DNA of 64,000 bases from Alteromonadaceae bacterium 2753L.S.0a.02 (GCA_007827375.1 VISH01000002.1:2505001-2569000); one strand, 5' to 3'; positions 1-9,274 are shown, numbered from the stretch's first letter. Translations and numbers: made by a program. The notes: generated by a model not told the origin, from the sequence alone.

Positions 1-397
1 ATACAAAAACCATAGCGGTGCAGGGCGCGACACCAAGAAGAATCATACCGGCAATATATTCGCTTGCGGTTTGTGGGTTTACGAGCTCGGCAAACAATAC
101 CTTGAAAAACAGCCACCCAAGAAAAGCCATGGTAAAAGGTTTGATTAACCAGTTGATAACAAGTGTTAGTGCCAAACCACGTGGTTTTTTACCGATATCT
201 TTGATAGAAGCGAAATCCACTTGAATCATCATGGGGTAAATCATTACCCAAATAAATATTGCCACGGGAATATTAACGTGTGCAATTTCCATCGCGGCAA
301 AGCCCTGGAACACTTCAGGGGCGAGATTACCCAGTATTACGCCTGCCAGAATACACAGGCCAACCCAGAGTGTGAGATATCGTTCAAATAAGCCCAT
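1..397 (-). CDS. acr3: Arsenite efflux permease Acr3, N-terminal part (cut by window edge)
   Basis: Inner-membrane permease that pumps arsenite out of the cell after arsenate reduction. About 132 residues are visible, beginning MGLFERYLTLWVGLCILAG, which is the usual start of Acr3 proteins. Hydrophobic segments follow, with the family-like stretch MILLGVAPCTAMVFV near the window edge; the Cys in it matches the conserved Acr3 membrane cysteine. The start codon shares one base with the arsC stop (TAATG), so the two are translationally coupled. The remaining two thirds of the gene lie outside the window. Identification is by sequence resemblance and by the arsR-arsC-acr3 gene order. Confidence 0.88.
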   Translation of the reverse strand, partial: MGLFERYLTLWVGLCILAGVILGNLAPEVFQGFAAMEIAHVNIPVAIFIWVMIYPMMIQVDFASIKDIGKKPRGLALTLVINWLIKPFTMAFLGWLFFKVLFAELVNPQTASEYIAGMILLGVAPCTAMVFV

Positions 398-873
398 TAA
401 TTCACTTCCTGAATTATGCGCGCCAGAGCATCGCGCCATTCTGTTTGAGGTCGATCAGCGAGATTCAGTGCAAGTAGGGCATGTACGCGTTGCTCAATTG
501 TGCTCATTACATTATAAAATGCGCTTTTGATTTCAGCATCGCTGCCTTGTAATTTTGAGGGATCTTGCAAACCCCAATGCAAGGTAACACAATCGCCAAA
601 CCACACGGGGCAGGCTTCATTTGCAGCGCTATCGCACACTGTTATCGCGATATCCGGCTTATTGTTTTCGAATTCGTGCCACGACTTGCTGCGTAGCCCT
701 TCAGTTGAAATTCCGTGTTCGTCGAGATATTTCAGGGATAAGGGGTGAACCTCTCCGACCGGCTGACTTCCCGCACTAAAACCCTGTAACTGCGCTCCCG
801 CCAAATGGTTGCAGATTGCTTCGCTAAGAATGCTTCGGCAACGATTGTGAGTGCAGATAAATAAGATTTTCAT
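397..873 (-). CDS. arsC: Arsenate reductase, low-molecular-weight phosphatase type
   Basis: Cytoplasmic enzyme that reduces arsenate to arsenite for export by Acr3. The 158-residue protein opens with MKILFICTHNRCRS, which contains the CX5R phosphate/arsenate-binding loop (Cys7 to Arg13) of the LMW protein tyrosine phosphatase fold. A second cysteine pair region (DSAANEACPVW, about residues 81-91) matches the resolving-cysteine area of thioredoxin- or glutaredoxin-coupled reductases. The following DPS motif (residues about 103-105) matches the P-loop partner Asp of the family. It is the middle gene of arsR-arsC-acr3, with an 18-base gap to arsR and a one-base overlap with acr3. Confidence 0.93.
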   Translation of the reverse strand: MKILFICTHNRCRSILSEAICNHLAGAQLQGFSAGSQPVGEVHPLSLKYLDEHGISTEGLRSKSWHEFENNKPDIAITVCDSAANEACPVWFGDCVTLHWGLQDPSKLQGSDAEIKSAFYNVMSTIEQRVHALLALNLADRPQTEWRDALARIIQEVN

Positions 874-891
874 GAGATGTCCTGGTGGTAT

Positions 892-1212
892 TTAACACGC
901 GTTTGCTGTTAATTTTGTTTTTAATTCCGTAAGGTGAGAGAGCCTTGCATCAGCAACTTCGCGAAGCACGTTATGCGCCCAAAGCGGTAAGTTATGGTGT
1001 AGCTTGTAATACACCCATTGGCCGCGGCGTTCATCTTGCAGCAGTCCACAATTGCGCAGTTGAGCCAAATGGCGAGACACCTTCGGTTGGCTGTCTTGCA
1101 GCGCTGAAATCAATTCACATACACAAAGTTCTCCCTCTGTGAATATGAGGAGCATGATGCTAAGGCGCGTTTCGTCGGAGAGACATTTAAAAAAACGTGT
1201 GGTAGTAGTCAT
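892..1212 (-). CDS. arsR: ArsR-family metalloregulator of the arsenic operon
   Basis: Winged-helix repressor that should release DNA when arsenite binds. The protein (106 residues from ATG 1212) shows FFKCLSDETRLSIMLLI, then ELCVCEL with the two cysteines of the classical As(III) site, then the recognition helix region QPKVSRHLAQLRNCGLL. An in-frame ATG at 1230 would add six residues, but it lies inside the palindrome proposed as the operator and close to the predicted transcription start, so I prefer 1212. It is the first gene of the arsenic operon and is expected to repress itself. Confidence 0.92.
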   Translation of the reverse strand: MTTTTRFFKCLSDETRLSIMLLIFTEGELCVCELISALQDSQPKVSRHLAQLRNCGLLQDERRGQWVYYKLHHNLPLWAHNVLREVADARLSHLTELKTKLTANAC

Positions 1213-1219
1213 TAATATA

Positions 1220-1270
1220 CGTATGTACATATGGATATGCGAATATACATAAATAGTGCCGTAAATGCAA
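1220..1270 (-). promoter_or_regulatory. Promoter and probable ArsR operator of the arsenic operon
   Basis: Read on the minus strand, a -35 TTGCAT (1270-1265) and a -10 TATATT (1247-1242) are separated by 17 bases. Directly downstream, at 1220-1233, lies the near-perfect palindrome CATATGTACATACG, where 12 of 14 bases are symmetric. It covers the expected transcription start, where a repressor would block RNA polymerase. The promoter elements are seen; the ArsR binding role is inferred from position. Confidence 0.55.
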
Positions 1271-1364
1271 TTAATCTGCTGGCCACTTTTGTCTTTAGCG
1301 GTTATGAAAGCAGATACTTTGAGTTTGGGGTTAGGGCATCAGTCAGGTGGAAAGTTGATGCGTA

Positions 1365-2291
1365 TCACTCTAAGGGGTTGAAGAAGTATTTTTCGAAATC
1401 GGATTTTAGCCCAACGAGGTTGGGGTTTTTAAGCCGAATTAAGGTGCGTTGTCTCAAGTTGGAAAAGTCGATGCTAGCGCGGTGATGCTTTTCAGTTAAG
1501 GCTTTGGCCTGGCCGGATTCGAGGACCTTGTTTAAACCCTCAGTGAGTCGGTCAACCAGCTGCGTATTGCGGGTGTTGGTCCAAAGGAAGCGTGGAAAGG
1601 GGTAGTAAAGCGCGAAATACTTTTCTATCGCTAAACCATCAAGTGACTTGTGAGCATCCCACTCGATTTTAAGTTCGCTGATACCACGACAGAACAGATC
1701 GAATCGTCCTCGTGCTACTGCCGAAAACAGCGTGTTATAGATAGGGTACTCGACCACCGTTAGCCCATTGGCGCGTAATAAGGGTACATCAAGCCAATCT
1801 GATCCCTGACCAATTGTGTAGCCTATGAGGTCATCCAGGGTGTGCACATGCTTGAAGTTTTCAAGGAGATCTGTGGATGTGAAGCACACTCGATAGCTGA
1901 GTAATCCCATATCAATGGGTTTATCGATAAGAGCAAATTCTGCAGCCATCTCCCTGGAATAACTGGTGCCAAAAATAAAATTAGCCACAGTATTTTTGCG
2001 AGCGGTGATCAGCGCTCTGGAGAAATTCATATTGTAGAGCGGTACTAATTCGTAGTCGCCATACTTCCTTTTTGTTGAATCTAACGCCAGCGTTAACAAC
2101 TCCAGATAATATTCGTAGAGGCGGTCGCTGCGCAAAGATTCTATGCGGTAGTGAACCTTGGTAACTTGGGCAGTTGCGTGGCTGCTGCACCATGCGAGCG
2201 GCGAGAGAAGTAAAACGGCAACACAAAGCCTGCGCGCAACAACTGGAATTCCCGCAATACTGGCAATTAGCAAAATCCCTGCTTGTGTCAT
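1365..2291 (-). CDS. Periplasmic solute-binding (PBP type II-like) protein
   Basis: A 308-residue protein with an N-terminal export signal (hydrophobic stretch about residues 20-35, then SSHATAQ as likely cleavage region). The rest resembles the extracellular solute-binding family 3 fold: an early lobe (YEYYLELLTLALDSTKRKYG), then LDDLIGYTIGQGSDWLD and GRFDLFCRGISELK, patterns common in these proteins. No transporter permease or ATPase genes are adjacent, so it may instead be an orphan sensor-type or regulatory binding protein. The ligand cannot be predicted. It stands alone between arsR and the divergently transcribed GH43 gene. Confidence 0.6.
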   Translation of the reverse strand: MTQAGILLIASIAGIPVVARRLCVAVLLLSPLAWCSSHATAQVTKVHYRIESLRSDRLYEYYLELLTLALDSTKRKYGDYELVPLYNMNFSRALITARKNTVANFIFGTSYSREMAAEFALIDKPIDMGLLSYRVCFTSTDLLENFKHVHTLDDLIGYTIGQGSDWLDVPLLRANGLTVVEYPIYNTLFSAVARGRFDLFCRGISELKIEWDAHKSLDGLAIEKYFALYYPFPRFLWTNTRNTQLVDRLTEGLNKVLESGQAKALTEKHHRASIDFSNLRQRTLIRLKNPNLVGLKSDFEKYFFNPLE

Positions 2292-2437
2292 GATTCTTTT
2301 CAGTATTAGAACGATAATTTTAGGTTATCTGGAAAGTATAGACAGAAGCTTTCGCATGCCGTGAATTATTTATTCGCGTTTTGAAATATCCTGGAATAAG
2401 ATTAAATTTGCGCCAAAAACCGGGAGTAAAAAGCAAC

Positions 2438-4066
2438 GTGCCACAGTACATTACCAATCCCATTCTGCCGGGGTTTAATCCAGACCCATCAATCGTGAGG
2501 GTTGATGATGATTACTACATAGCCACTTCAACCTTTGAATGGTATCCGGGCGTACAAATCCATCATTCCAAAGATCTGAAACATTGGCGCCTCATTTCCA
2601 GGCCATTAAATCGTGCAGATTTATTGGATATGCGTGGAGTGCCCGATTCCTGTGGGGTTTGGGCTCCCTGTTTGAGTTATTGCGACGGGTTATTTTATTT
2701 AATTTATACCAGCGTGAAGCGTTTTGACGGCAGTTTTAAGGATACGCCAAATTACTTAACAAGCTGTACCACAATTGATGGCGAGTGGAAAACGCCCACA
2801 TATTTAAACTGCAGTGGCTTTGACCCCTCATTGTTTCACGACGATGATGGGCGTAAATATCTGGTTAACATGGTTTGGGATCACCGTCATAAACGGCATC
2901 CATTTGCTGGTGTTTATTTACAGGAATACAGCGAAAAACAGCAAAAATTGGTTGGCCCCATTACAAATATATTTGGAGGTTCCGCGTTGGGTCTCACCGA
3001 AGCGCCGCACTTATATAAGCGCAACGACTATTATTATTTACTTACCGCGGAGGGGGGCACAGGTTATAACCATGCGATGACCTTAGCGCGTTCTCGCAAT
3101 ATTACCGGGCCATATCAAACCGACCCGGAAGGTTACCTGCTGACAGCAAAAGATAATTTGGATTTGCCACTGCAACGCTGCGGACACGGCGATATTGTGG
3201 AAACGCAAACGGGTGATCACTACATCGTCCACTTATGCAGCCGACCGCTACCGGGACCAAAACGCTCTCCTATGGGTCGGGAAACAGCGTTGCAACCGGT
3301 GCAATGGCTCGATAACTGGTGCCGTATTCCTGGATCGAAGGGTAATGGTTTACCGAAAATTGAATTCGAAATTCCCTCGGTTGTCAAACAACCCTGGCCG
3401 AGCGATCCAAGTAGAGACGACTTTGATTCCGCAACTCTGAATAACAGCTTTCAATGGTTGCGCACCCCTTTTCCGGAAGCATTCATGAGTCTCACTGAGA
3501 GGCCGGGATGGTTGCGATTACGGGGGAAGGAATCCATAGGGTCGTGGTTCGAACAAGCGTTGGTTGCACGTCGACAGGAACACTTCAATTACACGGCAGA
3601 AACCTGTCTCGATTTTCACCCACTAAATTTCCAGCAAATGGCAGGCTTGGTGGTTTATTACAATGCTCACAAATTTCACTACCTGTATCTCTCAGTCGAC
3701 GATCAAAAACAGCGTTTTATCGACATTATGAGTTGTGAGGGCAACTCAACATTAAGTGTCGAATACCCATTACAGCAGGGCTCACTTGACACGTCTTTTA
3801 CTAGCCCGAGGTATTTACTGCCACAAAACAAACCCGTATTTTTGCGCGCCGTTGTGAACATGCACAATTTACAGTTCTGGTATTCGACAGATGCAAAACG
3901 TTGGGTAAAGCTCCCGGTAAACCTGGATTATTCCCTAATATCGGATGAGGCGGGAAAAGGCGAGGGGGTAAATTTTACTGGTGCTTTTGTTGGCGTTGCC
4001 GCCCAAGATGTCTCTGGACAAAATATTGCCGCAGATTTTGATTATTTTGAATACCTGGGAAGATGA
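2438..4066 (+). CDS. Beta-xylosidase/arabinosidase, GH43 (GH43_11-like)
   Basis: Cytoplasmic glycosidase expected to release xylose or arabinose from short oligosaccharides. The N-terminal five-bladed propeller starts with NPILPGFNPDPS, holding the catalytic-base Asp. FDPSLF supplies the pKa-modulating Asp and LGLTEAPH the general-acid Glu. The C-terminal 200 residues (from DDFDSATLNN) form the beta-sandwich typical of GH43_11 xylosidases. No signal peptide is present. The open frame extends upstream to a TTG at 2381, but the GTG at 2438 fits the usual N-terminus (VPQYITNPILPG) and has GGGAG 11 bases upstream. It is not in an operon; arabinose genes lie 54 kb away in this window. Confidence 0.87.
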   Translation: MPQYITNPILPGFNPDPSIVRVDDDYYIATSTFEWYPGVQIHHSKDLKHWRLISRPLNRADLLDMRGVPDSCGVWAPCLSYCDGLFYLIYTSVKRFDGSFKDTPNYLTSCTTIDGEWKTPTYLNCSGFDPSLFHDDDGRKYLVNMVWDHRHKRHPFAGVYLQEYSEKQQKLVGPITNIFGGSALGLTEAPHLYKRNDYYYLLTAEGGTGYNHAMTLARSRNITGPYQTDPEGYLLTAKDNLDLPLQRCGHGDIVETQTGDHYIVHLCSRPLPGPKRSPMGRETALQPVQWLDNWCRIPGSKGNGLPKIEFEIPSVVKQPWPSDPSRDDFDSATLNNSFQWLRTPFPEAFMSLTERPGWLRLRGKESIGSWFEQALVARRQEHFNYTAETCLDFHPLNFQQMAGLVVYYNAHKFHYLYLSVDDQKQRFIDIMSCEGNSTLSVEYPLQQGSLDTSFTSPRYLLPQNKPVFLRAVVNMHNLQFWYSTDAKRWVKLPVNLDYSLISDEAGKGEGVNFTGAFVGVAAQDVSGQNIAADFDYFEYLGR

Positions 4067-4250
4067 GTAACACTTCAGAAATTGCATAAATTAATTAAGT
4101 CGAAAAACCAGTACGATTATCACCGTTGTTTATAGAAATTTGATGCAGCGCAATCCTGTGATGTACATCATTTAAATAAATGATCACCTTTTCAATTTAG
4201 CGCTATAGTTTTTGAGTCGGATCTCTTTTATTCTTGCCACAAGGATTCTT

Positions 4251-4538
4251 ATGAACACTCAAGCTGCATTAAAACTTGCCCCAGTGGAAAAAGATGCCAT
4301 TCCTGAACGTAAATTTGTCGGTGAGCGTCACGACCCCTTTTATGAGTACTTGTATACTGCGGTAGAAAAGGTTCGTAAACTTTCGGAGTGTAGGCGTGTA
4401 CTTTGGGCTGATTTTAGCGTGCAACGCTCAAGTCTTGAAATGCCGGTTGTTTACGTGAAATACGAATTTTCAGAATCAAGCACTTGCAATAAAACAGAAA
4501 CACGTTACTTCCCTATCGAAGAACTGCAATCGGTTTAA
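4251..4538 (+). CDS. Small hypothetical protein, 95 residues
   Basis: I do not recognise this family. The protein starts MNTQAALKLAPVEKDAIPE and is soluble, with no signal or membrane segment. The centre (FYEYLYTAVEKVRKLSECRRVLW) looks helical, and the C-terminal half alternates hydrophobic and charged residues (VVYVKYEFSES) like a beta-sheet. A good ribosome site (AAGGA, with five bases before ATG 4251) decides the start against an upstream in-frame ATG at 4212. It is monocistronic, with untranslated stretches on both sides. Confidence 0.6.
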   Translation: MNTQAALKLAPVEKDAIPERKFVGERHDPFYEYLYTAVEKVRKLSECRRVLWADFSVQRSSLEMPVVYVKYEFSESSTCNKTETRYFPIEELQSV

Positions 4539-4872
4539 ACCTTAAATTCATTTACTGAGCAGTGCTCGAAATTCTGATTTTTAGAGCATTGCTTAGCACC
4601 TTCGAAAATACGCGCAAGTACTTTTAGCTATTTTCGAACATCAAATTCTCCCTGATTGTCCGCTTCCCTTGATATCGCTTTGTAATCGTTTACAGGCGCT
4701 CCGAATTCAAGGTCTGTGTGTCTGTATATAAAGTATGTCTAGTGAATCGACTGTTTAGAAATGCAATGTTTTTAAGTTCAGTCGTTCAACTGTGGCAGTA
4801 GCAGCTCATCAAACTTAATTATTACAAACTGCAATACCGCAGAAATATCCACGGTGTAGACGCTACCTCATC
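4539..4872. other. Intergenic stretch with one weak stem-loop
   Basis: No gene is visible in these 334 bases. Near 4557-4596, GCAGTGCTC can pair with GAGCATTGC (nine pairs including one G-U) around a long loop. It follows the 95-residue gene, but there is no strong T-run, so a terminator role is uncertain. Confidence 0.3.
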
Positions 4873-6852
4873 TTAACGTTTTTGAAAATATCTGTGGGCT
4901 TCATTCTGCAATCGGTCGGCAATATCAACAGCAGAGAGACCAAGTTTATTTTTGCGATTACGATTAGCGCCGGCATTTATCAGCATTGCAATTACATCTA
5001 TCGAATCAGACTCTACTGCCTTGATCAGTGCACTGTTTCCTTGGTTATCGCGTAGGTTCGGGTCGGCATCATGCGCGAGAAGCTTGCCCACCAGTTGGTT
5101 GCTGCCGTTTAAGGCCGCAGCCATGAGTGGCGTTGAGCCCGCAAGACTTTGAGTGTTTGGTGATGTCACTTCTAACAAGAGATCAGTTGCGGCAACACAA
5201 CCTTTTTGAACCGCAATAAACAAGGGTGTTCTGCCGTCTTTATCCACACGATTGGCGTCAAATCCTTTTTTTAGCAGTGCATCAACAATAGTCCCCGAGC
5301 AATTGAATGATGAGAACCAAAGGGCGCTGCGTCCCAGTTCATCGTACGAATCTTTAACTTTTAAATCGATGAGATCAGGCATGAGCTCAGTGAAATTGGA
5401 TTTGCTAGCAAGTAACAGAGAGTTACTGTAGTCCGCTTTACCGTCGAGGGTCTTGTGCGCCTTCGTCCAATTCAGGAGTAATCTAGCCATCTCGAGGTGT
5501 TGCTGCTTAATTGCTGCGTTTAGAACAGTGGCTTTATGGGTATCTTGGTCTAAGGGATTTGCACCTACTTCAAGAAGTCGTTTCGCGAAGCTTAGTTTAT
5601 TTTGGTTCACAGCCTGAAGCAACGCGCCGCTAAGTTGTTCTTGAGGAATAGCATAATCAACACTTAAAAGACCGTTTAAGGTATCAATTTTGTTTGAGGT
5701 TACCGCCACCTCCAGCAAGTACCCACCGTTTTTCAAAGGTTGGGTTATGAGCTGCCGGTTCTCCTTAAGTACTGCCTCAAGCAGTTCAGTATTCGCTGCG
5801 AGAATTACGGGAACCAAAGTGTCACTGCGTACCGGTTTCTCCAGTTGTGCGAGTTGTAGATTTACTAAATAATTCTCTTTTAAAACTGCTGTGGCATTAC
5901 CGTGCCGGCCACCTTTTGAAGCTAGAAGATTCACACAATTTTCTGCAGATGTATTCCCACATAAATCAAGAGGGGTCATCTGTTGCATATTAAGTTGGTT
6001 TATCGCGATAGTGTTTTCTGAAGGTTCAAGTGATGTGGAATTTAATAAAAGTGACAATAAAGTAAATTTATGGCGGCGAATTGCGTAGTGTAAGAGGTTG
6101 TCGCCGTTTTTTAAGCGTATTGATTTTTGGCGACTCTTGATGAGTAGCGTTTCCAGCATGGCTACCTGTTCTCTTGCAATGGCGAGGTGTATCGGCGTTT
6201 CGCCGAATTTGTCGGTATGGTCTGATGAAGCGCCGTACTGCAGCAGCCAATTAAATGTAGCTTTGTTGTTATTATCTATTGCGATATACAAGCCGGTGCG
6301 TCCAGATTCGTCTGTTAAATCAATATTGTTCTTTTGTTTGTACAGTTGAGTAAGCGTGGTGATATCGCCACGTTGAACAGAATTAAACCAATTCGTGGCG
6401 ATGGCGCCGTTCGATAATGATTTTTGAGGCGTTTGGGTGCTGAGGTTTTCAAGATACTTTGTTGCTGGAGCATATCCCTGACTTGCTGATAACCGTATCA
6501 AGCTGGTAGAGCGATTCTCGTTGGCTTCTCGTAATTTTACGCCCAGATTGAACATGGCAGCTGGAAGTCCTTGTTGGGCTGCGGCGTTTAAATAGTGCAT
6601 TGCCGCTGTCTCGTTTTTAGCCACACCTTTGCCTAAAAAATACATGTTAGCAAGGTGAAATTGAGCCTGTGCGTTATTTTGGGCGGCTGCAGATTTATAT
6701 TGTTCGGCAGCGGTTGCGTAGTTTTGCTGTCGTATATTTATTTCGGCAGCAAGCAATAATTCCTGCGCAGAAATATTTGCAAAACAATGCTTCGCTACGG
6801 CAACTGCTAAAAGAAAGGTGATTAAATTAACTTTGGCCGAATTTCTCTTCAA
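4873..6852 (-). CDS. Exported Sel1-like and ankyrin-repeat protein
   Basis: Probable periplasmic protein-protein interaction protein of about 659 residues. The likely start is the TTG at 6852, giving MKRNSAKVNLITFLLAVAVA, a clear signal peptide; an ATG at 6909 lies deep inside the upstream gene. Residues about 30-115 carry two Sel1-type repeats (AAEQYKSAAAQNNAQAQFHLA, then GVAKNETAAMHYLNAAAQ). From about residue 160 to the end run ankyrin repeats with DESGRTGLYIAID, DKFGETPIHLAI, DKDGRTPLFIAV and NQGNSALIKAV. The gene overlaps the end of the Fe-S flavoprotein gene by 26 bases, so the two are probably co-expressed. The partner is unknown. Confidence 0.78.
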   Translation of the reverse strand: MKRNSAKVNLITFLLAVAVAKHCFANISAQELLLAAEINIRQQNYATAAEQYKSAAAQNNAQAQFHLANMYFLGKGVAKNETAAMHYLNAAAQQGLPAAMFNLGVKLREANENRSTSLIRLSASQGYAPATKYLENLSTQTPQKSLSNGAIATNWFNSVQRGDITTLTQLYKQKNNIDLTDESGRTGLYIAIDNNNKATFNWLLQYGASSDHTDKFGETPIHLAIAREQVAMLETLLIKSRQKSIRLKNGDNLLHYAIRRHKFTLLSLLLNSTSLEPSENTIAINQLNMQQMTPLDLCGNTSAENCVNLLASKGGRHGNATAVLKENYLVNLQLAQLEKPVRSDTLVPVILAANTELLEAVLKENRQLITQPLKNGGYLLEVAVTSNKIDTLNGLLSVDYAIPQEQLSGALLQAVNQNKLSFAKRLLEVGANPLDQDTHKATVLNAAIKQQHLEMARLLLNWTKAHKTLDGKADYSNSLLLASKSNFTELMPDLIDLKVKDSYDELGRSALWFSSFNCSGTIVDALLKKGFDANRVDKDGRTPLFIAVQKGCVAATDLLLEVTSPNTQSLAGSTPLMAAALNGSNQLVGKLLAHDADPNLRDNQGNSALIKAVESDSIDVIAMLINAGANRNRKNKLGLSAVDIADRLQNEAHRYFQKR

Positions 6853-8146
6853 TGTGTATACCAATTTTTCTGAGGAAAGGCGTCGGTAAAATTCCGCCTG
6901 CGCACACAATAACTTGATCGTTTTTTAAGTCAATTGTAGAGTCTTTTACCTTCAACGTGACTTCGTCTACGCTAATTTTTAACACGCTCGACTGCAAAAG
7001 TACGCGCAATTTTCCAGCTTTTTCCGCAACCAGAACACGTTCCCGGTTTTTTTGCTTCGCGCGGGAGAATGCATCACTACGGTAACTTAGACTTGTGTTG
7101 CTGCCTGGTTGATCGCAAACAGCCAAAGCTGCTTCCAGAGCGCTATCTCCTCCACCGACCACCAAAACGTGTTTTTGAGCGTACTGCTCGGGTTCTACCA
7201 GACGATAGACAACTTTCGAGAGCTCTTCCCCTGGAACATTGAGTTTGCGAGGTGTACCTCTGCGGCCTAAAGCCAATAGTACTTTTGCCGTGGTATAGCT
7301 CGCTACTGGCGTCTTTACAAGAAAACCTTTTTCCAGAGTTTCAATTTCTTCGACCCGCTCGCCACTGTTAATTGCAAGTTGCGTTTTGACAACAACATCA
7401 TTCCAAAACTTTATCAAGCCTTCTTTACTTGCTTCGTGAAACTCAAATTTACCCACGAGAGGCAAAACCGCAGGACGGGTCATGGCGATTTTACCGCGGG
7501 GGTAGTGGGCGAGGGTGCCTCCGATGGAATCCTGTTCCAAAAGCAAATAGCGTATTTTTTTTTGTTTTGCTGCCAATGCAGCGCTTAATCCTGCTGGTCC
7601 TGCACCTACGATAATTAAGTCATATTTCTGCGGCTTATTGTTTTGCGACGCCGGCTCAAGTGATTTAGCGATGGCGTTAACAGCCTGTAAACCTTGAGTG
7701 ATGGCATTGCGAATTAAGCCCATCCCGCCCAATTCTCCCGCGATATAAATTCCATGCACATTAGTTTCGAAATTTTCGTTTAGCAGTGGAATTTCAACGC
7801 CTCGGGTTTCTGTTCCAAAAACTAAAGTAATTGCGTCTACTGGACATGCCTCACGACATGCGCCGTGGCCGATACAGGCTGAGGGTGTGACTAATTTCGC
7901 TTTACGATTGACTAGGCCCAAAATCTCCCCTTCCGGGCAGGCACTTACACAGGAGCCGCACCCCAGGCATTTGGCGGGGTCAATGACGGGGTGGAGAGAC
8001 GCCGGTTCCGTTAGGCCTGAGGTTTGTGCTTCCTGCCACTTTACTTTTGCAGTGCTGGTCTTTTTCTTTTGCAAAACTAAATAGAGTGCAATTGCCAGTA
8101 ATAAGGGTGTCCCAAAAATCAAAAAGTAAATGATAAGCGTATGCAT
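6827..8146 (-). CDS. Membrane-anchored 2[4Fe-4S] ferredoxin/FAD pyridine-nucleotide oxidoreductase
   Basis: Predicted electron-transfer flavoprotein of 439 residues. One N-terminal transmembrane helix (about residues 4-25) anchors it. A ferredoxin domain follows with two clusters: CLGCGSCVSACPEG and CIGHGACREACPVD (about residues 60-107). The rest is a thioredoxin-reductase-like two-nucleotide domain: IIVGAGPAGLSAALAA binds FAD (about residue 180) and VLVVGGGDSALEAALA binds NAD(P)H (about residue 326), ending with VIVCAGGILPTPFLRKIGI. No redox CxxC disulfide is seen in the flavin domain. Its position divergent from the multihaem cytochrome operon suggests it moves electrons between NAD(P)H and that chain; this role is inferred. 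Confidence 0.8.
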   Translation of the reverse strand: MHTLIIYFLIFGTPLLLAIALYLVLQKKKTSTAKVKWQEAQTSGLTEPASLHPVIDPAKCLGCGSCVSACPEGEILGLVNRKAKLVTPSACIGHGACREACPVDAITLVFGTETRGVEIPLLNENFETNVHGIYIAGELGGMGLIRNAITQGLQAVNAIAKSLEPASQNNKPQKYDLIIVGAGPAGLSAALAAKQKKIRYLLLEQDSIGGTLAHYPRGKIAMTRPAVLPLVGKFEFHEASKEGLIKFWNDVVVKTQLAINSGERVEEIETLEKGFLVKTPVASYTTAKVLLALGRRGTPRKLNVPGEELSKVVYRLVEPEQYAQKHVLVVGGGDSALEAALAVCDQPGSNTSLSYRSDAFSRAKQKNRERVLVAEKAGKLRVLLQSSVLKISVDEVTLKVKDSTIDLKNDQVIVCAGGILPTPFLRKIGIHIEEKFGQS

Positions 8147-8354
8147 TATCGTTAAGCCTGGCGTTTATAGTGGTTTCGTTGATGAAAAAGCATAGAAAAA
8201 ACCATAGCTGCAATAAAGTAACTATAGTTTTTTGGATAAGTAATAAGTTAAAAAAAAGCACTGGTCGACACTTTTACAAATGCTCACAAACGCGCCATTT
8301 CGAACCCCTCTATTGTTATGCTAGCGTGATTCTAAAATCTCAGGATGGTCAATA
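8147..8354. promoter_or_regulatory. Divergent promoter region between flavoprotein and cytochrome operon
   Basis: This 208-base AT-rich spacer must hold both outward promoters. AACTATAGTT is a small perfect palindrome at about 8219-8228. AGGATG precedes the ATG at 8355 at suitable distance. I cannot place -35/-10 elements with confidence. Confidence 0.4.
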
Positions 8355-9266
8355 ATGTCATCGGTTATTGCGAACTCGAAGGCCCCTGGCGAAGCGGCAG
8401 GACATAAGTTTCAAAGTATGCTTCAAACCGCTAACGAAATTTTGCAATATTGCGGCATATTTCTGTTATTGGGAGCCCTGGTTTTGGGCTATGTGAATCG
8501 TGACGACGGGTATCTTTCGGCGGCTAACGGAATAGGGTATTGGTTGGGCATTGCTGGCGGGTGCATGATGATGTTATTGCTGACGTACAGTATACGAAAA
8601 CGCAATAAACATTTACGACGCGTATTTAAGTTACGCCATTGGTTTCAATTACATATGACATTGGGTGTACTCGGCCCTTTTTGCATCCTTTTACACAGTA
8701 ATTTTCATCTCGGATCGTTTAATAGTACGGTGGCATTGGTGTGCATGCTAATCGTCGCTGGAAGCGGCTTTATAGGTCGTTTTTTTTATACCAATATTCA
8801 CTATGGCCTTTACGGGGAAAAGATTCGTCTGGGGCAAGTAATTAAAGATTTCGGGGTGGTAAAGAATGAGATATTAGCGCTGTGTGTATCAGATAAACAA
8901 AAATCAGCAGTCGATAAGCTCTTTGAGCAAATAAACAGCGTTGCCCAAAAGCAGTCCCAGGGAATCAGCCTTTGGTCTTTAGGTTCAGAGCGCCGCAAGG
9001 TGCGAAAGTTAAGCCGTACCCTTAAAAACATCGTTCAACAACTGGAAAATCAACACAAAACGACAGACACCAGTACCGCAAGTGTCCGCAAAGTGAAATC
9101 TGCGCTGCACAGGGATATTCCAAGGTTGCTATCGGTGTTACGTCGCTTACCCGGATTACAGTTATTCGAACGCCTGTTTGCCCTCTGGCATGTTTTGCAT
9201 ATTCCGTTTTTTATTCTGATGGTTCTTACCGCGATAACCCACATCGTGGTGGTTCACATGTATTAG
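8355..9266 (+). CDS. Histidine-rich multi-pass membrane protein, likely cytochrome b-like
   Basis: Probable inner-membrane electron carrier of 303 residues. Three hydrophobic helices lie in the first half (about residues 33-50, 60-78, 98-118), a fourth at about 125-147 and one at the C-terminus (about 275-300). Histidines sit in or next to helices: HWFQLHM, LLHSNFHLG, LWHVLHIPFF and ITHIVVVHMY. Such placement is typical of haem b ligation, though no exact family was recognised. A charged, helical middle region (about residues 155-255) is probably cytoplasmic. It is the first gene of the operon with two giant cytochromes and a beta-barrel, so it may pass electrons to periplasmic haems. The function is inferred from context. 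Confidence 0.65.
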   Translation: MSSVIANSKAPGEAAGHKFQSMLQTANEILQYCGIFLLLGALVLGYVNRDDGYLSAANGIGYWLGIAGGCMMMLLLTYSIRKRNKHLRRVFKLRHWFQLHMTLGVLGPFCILLHSNFHLGSFNSTVALVCMLIVAGSGFIGRFFYTNIHYGLYGEKIRLGQVIKDFGVVKNEILALCVSDKQKSAVDKLFEQINSVAQKQSQGISLWSLGSERRKVRKLSRTLKNIVQQLENQHKTTDTSTASVRKVKSALHRDIPRLLSVLRRLPGLQLFERLFALWHVLHIPFFILMVLTAITHIVVVHMY

Positions 9267-9274
9267 GAGTGGCT

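Noticed and set aside
1231..1485. Open frame on the plus strand of 84 codons
   Set aside because: It overlaps the ars control region and the 3' end of the binding-protein gene, and its product shows no family features.
1365..2291. Possible part of an amino-acid ABC transporter
   Set aside because: No permease or ATPase gene is adjacent, so only a binding-type protein is called.
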